Shown: positions 1-6,162 of the stretch, in pieces | How the letters are laid out: the number at the start of each line of letters is the position of its first letter | Position numbering within the stretch: position 1 is the first letter of the stretch | Assembly: GCA_035541775.1 (NCBI GenBank) | Contig: DATKMP010000099.1 | Coordinates: forward strand, 1-7,330 | Direction of reading: 5' to 3' | Source: DATKMP01 sp035541775 | GTDB taxonomy: Bacteria > Bacteroidota > Ignavibacteria > UBA10030 | Length of the DNA: 7,330 nt | Translations under genes and position numbers: made by a program | Notes under the pieces: generated by a model | Seen by the model: only the letters and a program-made list of their open reading frames with translations | Database searches by the model: none | What the model was told of the DNA's origin: nothing

Positions 1-110
1 CCAGCAAGGGAATTAAATGGATTTCGTATTTAAAAGAGACATCTCATTTTTTATTAACAGAATAGATACGTACTGCTTAGAAACATTTATAGTCCTTCCA
101 AGAATTTAAT

Positions 111-1964
111 CTACTGCACCACAATCACCGTCTTCTTTAACGCATGGCGAACTTTGGAAACAGAAGTGCCAAAGATAAAGTCTTTTATTCCCGTATGTCC
201 GTGGCCGCCCATAATCAACAGGTCGATGTTGTGCTCTTTGGAGATGCGGACAATTTCGTTTGGAATTTTTCCGAAACCGAGCACCGCTTCTACTTCCAAT
301 CCCGCCGCACGCAATTGATCCGCGTGATGCTCCAGATGCTCCTGATCGTCGCGCGCTTCATCGTCGTACGCATCGGTACCGAACAACTGCCCGCCGACTC
401 CTTCCACCACATGCATCAGCACCACGTGCGCATGGTTTTGCGTGGCGAATAATTTTGTATGCGCCAGCACTTTTGCATCCAGCGTTCCCAGATCTAATGC
501 AACGCCGATGCGTGCGTACTGTTCGGGAATAACATCCAGCGGTTCTTCTTCTCTCTGTGCCATAAATTTTCGTCTCCTCCAGGATTTCGGCAGTGCAATG
601 TAAATCAACAGCGCTCCAAGTCCGGCGAGGACAGGAACCAGCGTGCACCACAAAATAATTGCATAGGGTCCGGCGACATTCATCCAATCGCCAATCGTAT
701 CCGCAACCAATTTTACATTCAACACTAAAATCACCACGGCAGTGATCCACGAAAGCACCACAACCCACGTTTTATTTTTAAAGCTGCCCATCTTTTCTTT
801 GCTGCCGGTAAATTGCACTAACGGAATAATTGCAAACGGCAGTTGCAAGCTCAGCACCACCTGACTGAAAATCAATAACTCGTACGAACCGCTGTCGCCG
901 CGCAGCACCACCATTACTACTGCCGGTACAATCGCCATCAAACGCGTCATCAAACGGCGAAGCATCGGGCGCATTTTAAAATGCAAAAATCCTTCCATCA
1001 CAATTTGTCCGGCGTACGTTCCAGTCAGTGTGGAGCTTTGCCCCGATGCAAGAAGAGCTATCGCAAACAATGTACTCGCCAGCACGGTGCCGAGAATCGG
1101 CGTAAGCAATCCGTATGCTTGCTGAATTTCCGTTACGAGCATGCCGTTTTTATGAAACACCGATGACGCAACGATAAGAATGGCGGCGTTAACAAGAAAC
1201 GCGGCATTGAGCGCCACCAGCGTATCGAACAAATTAAATTTGCATGCTTGCCGTTTTCCTTCTTCCGTTTGTTCCACCATACGCGTTTGCACGAGCGCAG
1301 AATGCAAATATAAATTATGCGGCATCACCGTTGCACCGATAATGCCGATGGCGATGTAAAGATTTTGCGAATTGAGATGCGGAATAAATCCGTGCACGAT
1401 GCCGGTGATATCCGGTTTGGCAAAGAACACTTCGACGCCGAAACAAATTCCCATGAGCGAAACGAGCAGGATGATGAAGAACTCGATTTTCCGTACACCA
1501 AAATTTTGCAGCAGCAGAAACAGCAGCGTATCGAATCCCGTCACAATCACGCCGAGCACCAACGGCAGACCGAATAATAAATTTAAACCGATGGCAGAGC
1601 CGAGCACTTCGGCAAGGTCGCACGCGGCAATCGCCACTTCGCACAGCATCCACAGCACAAACGCAACGGGTTTTGGATATTCATCGCGGCATGCCTGCGC
1701 TAAATCTTTTCCCGTAACGATGCCAAGCCGCGCGGCAAGTGTTTGCAGCAGCACCGCCATCACGTTGGACATAAGAATGACCCAGAGCAGTTCGTATCCA
1801 AAGCGCGAACCGCCTTCGATATCCGTTGCCCAGTTGCCCGGATCCATATACCCGACGCTGACAAGATATGCCGGGCCGGCAAACGCAAAGAAGCGCTTTA
1901 GCAAACCATAATGCTTGGCTACCTTGACTGAGCCGTGGACTTCAGATAAAGATTTTTCAGACAT
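111..1964 (-). CDS. mntH: Nramp-family divalent metal (Mn2+/Fe2+) transporter with C-terminal UspA domain
   Basis: Inner-membrane, proton-coupled importer of Mn2+ or Fe2+ by family. Residues about 25-460 are the Nramp core of roughly 11 hydrophobic helices. It carries the TM1 metal-site motif DPGN at 41-44 and the TM6 motif MPHN at 214-217, with A211 and M214 spaced as in the known Nramp metal site. A basic stretch near 464-475 links to a cytoplasmic UspA domain (about 484-617). That domain ends in the nucleotide-binding pattern G-2X-G-9X-G-(T/S) at G586, G589 and G599-T600, which marks the ATP-binding class of UspA. Bacterial MntH is normally about 400-450 residues, so the 617-residue length is explained by the fusion. 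The ATG start gives an N-terminus of usual length before TM1. I see no Shine-Dalgarno sequence; the leader is an AT-rich repeat tract. It is separated from the upstream operon by 291 bp, so it is probably transcribed on its own. Mn versus Fe preference cannot be read from the sequence. Confidence 0.93.
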   Translation of the reverse strand: MSEKSLSEVHGSVKVAKHYGLLKRFFAFAGPAYLVSVGYMDPGNWATDIEGGSRFGYELLWVILMSNVMAVLLQTLAARLGIVTGKDLAQACRDEYPKPVAFVLWMLCEVAIAACDLAEVLGSAIGLNLLFGLPLVLGVIVTGFDTLLFLLLQNFGVRKIEFFIILLVSLMGICFGVEVFFAKPDITGIVHGFIPHLNSQNLYIAIGIIGATVMPHNLYLHSALVQTRMVEQTEEGKRQACKFNLFDTLVALNAAFLVNAAILIVASSVFHKNGMLVTEIQQAYGLLTPILGTVLASTLFAIALLASGQSSTLTGTYAGQIVMEGFLHFKMRPMLRRLMTRLMAIVPAVVMVVLRGDSGSYELLIFSQVVLSLQLPFAIIPLVQFTGSKEKMGSFKNKTWVVVLSWITAVVILVLNVKLVADTIGDWMNVAGPYAIILWCTLVPVLAGLGALLIYIALPKSWRRRKFMAQREEEPLDVIPEQYARIGVALDLGTLDAKVLAHTKLFATQNHAHVVLMHVVEGVGGQLFGTDAYDDEARDDQEHLEHHADQLRAAGLEVEAVLGFGKIPNEIVRISKEHNIDLLIMGGHGHTGIKDFIFGTSVSKVRHALKKTVIVVQ

Positions 1965-1970
1965 ATTGTT

Positions 1971-2053
1971 GATTTGATAAATGGATGATTTACGATTTTA
2001 TGATTTTATAATTTAATGATTTTCGATTGGGTGATTTTATCATTTAATGATTC
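1971..2053 (-). repeat. AT-rich degenerate 7-8 bp tandem repeat abutting the mntH start
   Basis: About ten consecutive units of 8 bp, occasionally 7, have plus-strand consensus GATTTTAT (ATAAAATC in the sense of mntH). Exact GATTTTAT units are at 1994-2001, 2002-2009 and 2033-2040; related units such as GATTTGAT (1971-1978), AATTTAAT (2010-2017) and CATTTAAT (2041-2048) keep the phase. The tract ends 6 bp before the mntH ATG, so it forms most of the leader and perhaps the core promoter. Its function is unknown. Confidence 0.65.
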
Positions 2054-2068
2054 ACCGTGACGTACTTC

Positions 2069-2171
2069 TATCATTCTGAGAAGTAAGACAACGAAGAAAA
2101 TATTTTTTAAAAACAATTCATTCGTGCTTTTGCAAGATAGTTCGTTCACGTATTGGTCTTTCAGTATGACA
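2069..2171. repeat. Possible degenerate intergenic repeat element with inverted ends
   Basis: The left end (2069-2081, TATCATTCTGAGA) and the reverse complement of the right end (2159-2171, TGTCATACTGAAA) match at 10 of 13 positions. The interior is AT-rich and has no credible reading frame. From memory, short dispersed elements beginning TGTCATTCTGAG are common between genes in several bacterial groups, and this looks like a decayed copy. That identification is inference. With the two flanking tandem tracts it accounts for most of the 291-bp gap between the lolA-like gene and mntH. Confidence 0.35.
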
Positions 2172-2206
2172 AAATTCTCGATTTATAATTTTCAACATCA
2201 CAACTT

Positions 2207-2270
2207 CTCAACAACTTAACAACTCAACAACTCATTGACTCAACTACTCAGCGACTCAACGACTCATTTC
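2207..2270 (-). repeat. Degenerate 8-bp tandem repeat (TNGTTGAG) at the end of the lolA-like gene
   Basis: Eight consecutive 8-bp units read in the sense of the preceding gene; seven of eight end in TGAG. Examples are TCGTTGAG (2255-2262), TAGTTGAG (2239-2246) and TTGTTGAG (2223-2230 and 2207-2214). Two more decayed units may extend to 2191. The first two units lie within the coding sequence and supply its last codons (Met-Ser-Arg) and the TGA stop. All units point the same way, so no hairpin forms and this is not an intrinsic terminator. A matching tract follows asd at 7150-7211. Confidence 0.8.
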
Positions 2271-2978
2271 CTTCTTCTCAAATACCGCATCGTCGATTCC
2301 TGCGTTGATGGTATAACCGGAATATGTTATCGTCACAGAACCGTTGCGCGGAGTGGAGCGCGGGCGTTCATTCGATAACGGCTGCATATTCATGTCCGCA
2401 GCATTGTTTTTTTCTTCTGTCGATTCCGTCTGCATACCGAACGAAGCGATTACTTTTGCCGGCATCCAGTATTTTTGATTTTGCAGAGCATATGTCAAGT
2501 TAAACGATAATGTTCGTCCGTTGTACGGAACAGTCTCCATTTTCACAATCGCCCAGTTTGCAGGATCCACCCAGATTGACATTTGCCGCACGCGAACGGA
2601 TGCTTTGCTCGCAGCAAGCTGCAATTTTATCCAATCAGGATGATCGGGCTTTTCTTCTTGAACGATGACCGCATCGTAATTGTTCCGCAGCTGCTCCGGA
2701 TTGATAACGATGCCTTCGCGCGGCACCATCAGAAATTGCTGCGATGAAAAATGGATTTTATCCGGTTTCTTAAAATACAACAGCGCTTTCATGTGCGGCA
2801 CCTGAATGCCTTCCATCTGAACTTCCGCTTCGATGTTCACCGTAAAATCCTGCACGGGCTCGAATGCCTTCACCACATTCTCCATCACTTTGTCGGCTGT
2901 AAGGTTTTTTGCTTCGACCGAATATGAAATTGCAAGAAAAAGAATTGATATAAGAATGAGAGATTGAAATCGTTTCAT
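2256..2978 (-). CDS. Secreted LolA-like protein (outer-membrane lipoprotein-sorting protein family)
   Basis: Predicted soluble periplasmic carrier of lipoproteins or other lipophilic molecules, by fold family. The N-terminus is a classical signal peptide (KR, a hydrophobic run, then cleavage after about A23 in VEA-KN). There is no lipobox cysteine, so it is probably not a lipoprotein. The mature part shows LolA-like hallmarks: an early helix, the YFKKPDKIHF strand at about 68-77, WVDPANWAIVKMET at about 136-149, and a closing strand pair with INAGIDDAVFE (224-234). A polar low-complexity insert (about 184-213) helps make it 240 residues, longer than typical LolA at about 200. The ATG overlaps the upstream transporter stop by 4 nt (ATGA), and GGAG at 2987-2990 lies 8 nt before it, so the start is well supported. 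The last three codons and the stop lie in an 8-bp repeat tract. It could be a LolA paralogue with different cargo; I do not assign lolA itself. Confidence 0.75.
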   Translation of the reverse strand: MKRFQSLILISILFLAISYSVEAKNLTADKVMENVVKAFEPVQDFTVNIEAEVQMEGIQVPHMKALLYFKKPDKIHFSSQQFLMVPREGIVINPEQLRNNYDAVIVQEEKPDHPDWIKLQLAASKASVRVRQMSIWVDPANWAIVKMETVPYNGRTLSFNLTYALQNQKYWMPAKVIASFGMQTESTEEKNNAADMNMQPLSNERPRSTPRNGSVTITYSGYTINAGIDDAVFEKKEMSR

Positions 2979-4243
2979 GCTTTTTGCTCCTGCGGCGCGA
3001 CGATGCGATTATAAAGGAACATCAGAAGTGTACCGGTTACACCGACGGCAATGAGCGAGTACCACACGAGTTCGATTCTGCCGCTGGCTTTTGCCGTTTG
3101 ATACAACCATCCGCCGAACGGATCGCCGACAAACCGCGCAATCGCAATCGGTAAAAACGCATAGCCCTGAAACAATCCCTGCTGGCCCGGCGGCGCGATT
3201 TCGGAAATGTATTCGTAATAGCGCGGCGCCTGAATCATTTCGCCGATAGCAAATGCCGCAATGCCTGCGCCGATTGTAATCAGACTTGGATGTATGGCGA
3301 TGATAATCCAGATCAAACTGGAAATCGCAAAGCCCGTGACAATTGCTGAACGTGTGGCAATATGTTTCGTCAATCGGTTAATCGGAATCTGCAATAAAAT
3401 TATCGCTCCTGCCGCCGACCACGATTGAATAATTTCGTACGGCGTTTCTTTGCCGATGAAGTCCGTGATGTAATACGGAACGATGATAAATTCCTGCCAG
3501 AAAATAATCCAGTACAAAGAATAGGTCAGCAAAAAAATCATGAACTTGTAATTTGCCAGCACAACAAAAAGATTGGTCATCTTCTTTCCCAGCGATTCGT
3601 TTACTTCCGGCAAAGAACCTTTCACTTCTTTATACAAAAATATATTGACGACCAGCATCGCCAGACAGCTCAGCGACGAAACGATGTACACGAACTCGTT
3701 GCCGAATGTATCGCGCACAAAGTAGGCAATCGTCGGTCCGATCATCGCTCCGGCATTCACGAGCCAATAATAAAGAGCAAAGCCGAGCGATTTACTTTCT
3801 TCAGTCGTCGTTGCGGCAACCGTTCCCAGCACCGAGGGTTTGATGAACGAGCCGCCAAACGCAGTGAGAATTAAAAAGATCAGCAGCAGCCAGTAGTGCG
3901 AAAAATTTCCATACACACCGGCGAACGCACTCATACCGACAGAGCCGATGAGAAAATATCCGAGTGCAAGAATGGTGAATGCAACGTTGAACGCGCGGCG
4001 AAAGCCCCACTTATCGGCAAGCGTTCCGCCGAGTATCGGCAGCAGATACAGCAGGCCTCCAAAAATTCCCGAGAGCTGCCCCGCCTCTGCTTCAGTGAAG
4101 CCGATGCGGTTGCGCAAGTACACCATAAACACAATTTGCTGGCCGTAGTACGCAAGCCGTTCGAACAATTCCATGCCGTTCGCAACCCAGAATGTCGGAT
4201 GGAATTTTGATGTGAGCGATGTGAATCCGTTTTGAATCTTCAA
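2975..4243 (-). CDS. POT/PTR-like major facilitator superfamily transporter
   Basis: Inner-membrane secondary transporter, 422 residues, with about 12 hydrophobic segments. MFS motif A is at about 72-83 (GGTLADKWGFRR). The N-terminus carries the proton-dependent oligopeptide transporter signature ExxER at E25-E28-R29 followed by LAYYG, and YYWLVNAGAMIGP at about 158-170 resembles the POT FYxxINxG motif. By family it would be a proton symporter of peptides or related compounds, but it is shorter than usual POTs (about 450-500 residues) and may have another substrate. The start is a TTG at 4241-4243. It is favoured because an in-frame TAA lies 15 nt upstream and the first internal ATG (residue 24) would remove the segment before ExxER. 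GGAA lies about 7 nt before the TTG. The gene begins 15 nt after the ABC permease stop and ends in a 4-nt overlap with the LolA-like gene, so the genes are translationally close. Confidence 0.82.
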   Translation of the reverse strand: MKIQNGFTSLTSKFHPTFWVANGMELFERLAYYGQQIVFMVYLRNRIGFTEAEAGQLSGIFGGLLYLLPILGGTLADKWGFRRAFNVAFTILALGYFLIGSVGMSAFAGVYGNFSHYWLLLIFLILTAFGGSFIKPSVLGTVAATTTEESKSLGFALYYWLVNAGAMIGPTIAYFVRDTFGNEFVYIVSSLSCLAMLVVNIFLYKEVKGSLPEVNESLGKKMTNLFVVLANYKFMIFLLTYSLYWIIFWQEFIIVPYYITDFIGKETPYEIIQSWSAAGAIILLQIPINRLTKHIATRSAIVTGFAISSLIWIIIAIHPSLITIGAGIAAFAIGEMIQAPRYYEYISEIAPPGQQGLFQGYAFLPIAIARFVGDPFGGWLYQTAKASGRIELVWYSLIAVGVTGTLLMFLYNRIVAPQEQKA

Positions 4244-4258
4244 TGTCGTTTCCGTTTG

Positions 4259-5095
4259 TTATGAAAGAATATCTTTGCGAGTGAAAATAACCCAAGCACC
4301 GGCAGCAGAGGCAAATGAATACGCACCGAAGACCATAAGCGCGGTTTGTACGTCGTTCCATGGAATCGGATCGTGAAATGCTTTCTGCCATAAATTTAAA
4401 TAATCGGTAAAGAGATAGGGTTTGATAGAATCGAACACCTCTAACGGCAGCGACGAAACAATCAAACACAAAATCAACACACCCATCGTGGCAACAATCG
4501 GGCCGATAGCATTTTCTACGAAGGATGAAAAGAAAAACGAAATCGATGCGATCGTCAGCATCGACCAGAGCGCTAATAAATATCCAATGATGAATCGCCA
4601 GCCGACTTCCGATTCCTGTACCACTAAAATAATTTTATCGACCACGAGTAAATCGCCGCCGCCCAGCAATGCGTACGCAAGCCCGATGCTCAGCACGGAA
4701 AGAAAAGCGACAAACAGAAATGTATACGTAACGGCTGCAACATATTTTGTGAAAAATATTTTCGTCCGCGATACCGGGCGCGTGAGCAGCAGGCGATATG
4801 TTCCTGCCGTTGCCTCACCGGCAAGAATATCTCCCGTGACGAACGAAATCAGCAGCGGAATATGAATGTAGAGACTGTTCATCAATTGATAACTAATCAG
4901 CCATCCGTTAAACAAATTGCCGATCATAAAAAAATCCTGTGCAAGGCCTCGTGTTGCAACCTGCAAAAATCTTCCGCCTTCCAACTTGAAGGCAACTTCG
5001 ATCAACGGAACAACAACCAGCACAAGTCCAAAACCGATATACGTACGCTTCTTCAAAAACATTTTGATGAGTTCATAATACACGAGACGAATCAT
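4259..5095 (-). CDS. ABC-2 type exporter permease subunit
   Basis: Membrane half of an ABC exporter, 278 residues. It has about six hydrophobic segments, near 20-36, 60-86, 118-144, 168-190, 195-215 and 251-271. Between segments 2 and 3 lies the characteristic ABC-2 cytoplasmic stretch GEATAGTYRLLLTRPVSR (93-110), which in this family contacts the ATPase. The ATG overlaps the ATPase stop by 4 nt (ATGA). A strong Shine-Dalgarno sequence, GGGAGG at 5105-5110, lies 9 nt upstream, so the start is secure. It would pair with the ATPase encoded just before it, probably as a 2+2 complex. Relatives export antibiotics, Na+ or lipids; the substrate cannot be told from sequence. Confidence 0.9.
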   Translation of the reverse strand: MIRLVYYELIKMFLKKRTYIGFGLVLVVVPLIEVAFKLEGGRFLQVATRGLAQDFFMIGNLFNGWLISYQLMNSLYIHIPLLISFVTGDILAGEATAGTYRLLLTRPVSRTKIFFTKYVAAVTYTFLFVAFLSVLSIGLAYALLGGGDLLVVDKIILVVQESEVGWRFIIGYLLALWSMLTIASISFFFSSFVENAIGPIVATMGVLILCLIVSSLPLEVFDSIKPYLFTDYLNLWQKAFHDPIPWNDVQTALMVFGAYSFASAAGAWVIFTRKDILS

Positions 5096-6018
5096 GATTC
5101 TTTTCCTCCCGCGTTTTCGGTAATGGCCAAAAAATAATCTTCCAGCGAATGCCGCGGCATAACGGATTTGATACTGACACCGCCACGCACAAGCGCACTG
5201 ACAATCTTCGGCACATCATCAAAGTTCATATTCAAATTCAAGATTCCGTTTTCTTCGGTATAACTTTTTATCAGCTTTTTCTTTTTCGAGAGGATAGACT
5301 TTGCTTTTGCCAACGGCTGCGCTTCCATCAGCACATACCGCTCGCCCTGTTCCAGCAGCGATTTCACCTCACCCTGCACAATCAATTCGCCGTTATTGAT
5401 GATCGCCATGCGATTCGCCACCAATTGCACTTCCGACAACAAATGTGATGACAGAATAATCGTTTTATGCCGGTCGTTTGCGAGATGCAAAATCAAATCA
5501 CGGATTTCTTTCATTCCTTGCGGATCGAGTCCGTTGGTCGGTTCATCGAGAATAATTAATTCAGGATCGGAAAGCAGCGCTTGCGCGATACCGAGGCGCT
5601 GTTTCATTCCATGCGAAAAAGTTTTTACACGGTCACGCGCGCGTTCCGATAATCCGACAAGATGCAGCACTTCATCGATTCGTTGTTTCGATGCACCGCC
5701 GTTCAGTGCACCGACAATTTCCAGATTCCGCTGTGCTGAGAGATACAAATAGAAATCCGGCTTCTCGACAATGCCGCCGACTTTTTGCAGCGCCAGCGAA
5801 CGATGCGATTGCAAGGAATGCTGAAAAATATTTGTATCGCCGGTCGTCGGTTTGATGAGCGAAAGAATCATGCGAATCGTAGTGCTTTTTCCCGCACCAT
5901 TCGGACCGAGAAATCCGAACACATCGCCGCGATGAATTTCAAGATTTAAATTCTTGACCGCCCATCGTTCGCCATATTTTTTGCTTAACTGATTTGTTTG
6001 AAGAATAATGTCATTCAT
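5092..6018 (-). CDS. ABC exporter ATP-binding protein (BcrA/NatA-like)
   Basis: Cytoplasmic ATPase powering the permease encoded next to it, 308 residues from the chosen ATG. Walker A is GPNGAGKST at 38-46, the ABC signature is FSHGM at 134-138 in place of LSGGQ, and Walker B is LIILDEP at 154-160 with D158 and E159. The D-loop GLDP is at 163-166 and the switch histidine is H192. The Q-loop region reads GGIVEKPDFY, the style of the bacitracin-exporter (BcrA) group. A C-terminal extension of about 90 residues ends in SLEDYFLAIT, also common in that group. The ATG at 6016-6018 is preferred because the next residues (MNDIILQTNQLSKKYG) match usual family N-termini. A longer form from TTG at 6052-6054 adds 12 Cys-rich residues; it has GGAG 5 nt upstream and cannot be fully excluded. 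GGTGAG sits only 3 nt before the preferred ATG. It is the first gene of the minus-strand operon. Confidence 0.93.
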   Translation of the reverse strand: MNDIILQTNQLSKKYGERWAVKNLNLEIHRGDVFGFLGPNGAGKSTTIRMILSLIKPTTGDTNIFQHSLQSHRSLALQKVGGIVEKPDFYLYLSAQRNLEIVGALNGGASKQRIDEVLHLVGLSERARDRVKTFSHGMKQRLGIAQALLSDPELIILDEPTNGLDPQGMKEIRDLILHLANDRHKTIILSSHLLSEVQLVANRMAIINNGELIVQGEVKSLLEQGERYVLMEAQPLAKAKSILSKKKKLIKSYTEENGILNLNMNFDDVPKIVSALVRGGVSIKSVMPRHSLEDYFLAITENAGGKES

Positions 6019-6021
6019 AAT

Positions 6022-6059
6022 CTCACCGTCAATATAACAACACGTGCATTGCAATTCAA
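6022..6059 (-). promoter_or_regulatory. Candidate promoter of the ABC-POT-LolA operon
   Basis: On the minus strand, TTGAAT (6054-6059) and TATATT (6031-6036) are separated by exactly 17 bp, close to the sigma-70 consensus. Transcription would begin near 6024, only about 6 nt before the ATG at 6018, giving an almost leaderless message and excluding the longer TTG start. If the host uses a Bacteroidota-type sigma factor this match could be chance. Confidence 0.4.
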
Positions 6060-6092
6060 CTCCATGTTTTTTACGGAGAAGACGGCGAAAAG

Positions 6093-6121
6093 TTGAAAGG
6101 AAGCCGCAGAATTTGTATCTT
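6093..6121 (+). promoter_or_regulatory. Candidate sigma-70-like promoter of asd
   Basis: TTGAAA (6093-6098) and TATCTT (6116-6121) are 17 bp apart, directed towards asd. The expected start point near 6128 falls inside the palindrome at 6123-6139 and leaves a leader of roughly 35 nt. Found by eye, without a background model. Confidence 0.4.
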
Positions 6122-6122
6122 A

Positions 6123-6139
6123 TTACTGTATCACAGTAA
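6123..6139. promoter_or_regulatory. 17-bp palindrome upstream of asd, candidate operator
   Basis: Perfect 7-bp arms TTACTGT and ACAGTAA flank a 3-bp centre (ATC). It ends 23 bp before the asd start codon and overlaps the predicted transcription start. That position suits a repressor site, or a small hairpin in the leader. It does not match a regulator site I can name with confidence. Confidence 0.45.
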
Positions 6140-6162
6140 ATCGATTAGAAGAGAAAGTAACA

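Noticed and set aside
36..52. GAGACATCTC followed by a T run downstream of mntH as a terminator
   Set aside because: Only a 4-bp stem with a 2-nt loop, and the T run follows on the plus strand, the wrong direction for mntH.
358..768. Open frame on the minus strand inside the metal transporter gene
   Set aside because: Cys/Arg-rich translation with no family resemblance, wholly inside a confident gene in another frame: a shadow.
1372..1911. 179-codon plus-strand open frame opposite the metal transporter
   Set aside because: Antisense shadow of a strongly conserved coding region; low-complexity Ser/Thr/Asn-rich product with no domain.
2207..2270. Tandem tract as a CRISPR array or intrinsic terminator
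   Set aside because: Units are 8 bp with no spacers and all in one orientation, so there is neither a repeat-spacer structure nor a stem.
3425..3874. 149-codon plus-strand open frame opposite the MFS gene
   Set aside because: Antisense shadow; rich in Arg, His and Gln, with no recognisable motif.
4092..4469. Open frame spanning the permease-MFS junction
   Set aside because: Overlaps both well-supported genes in another frame and shows no family features.
6041..6046. CACGTG palindrome
   Set aside because: A 6-bp palindrome is expected by chance and has no supporting context.
6123..6139. LexA box
   Set aside because: The CTGT and ACAG half-sites are separated by 3 bp here, not the 8 bp of the gammaproteobacterial box, and the neighbours are not DNA-repair genes.
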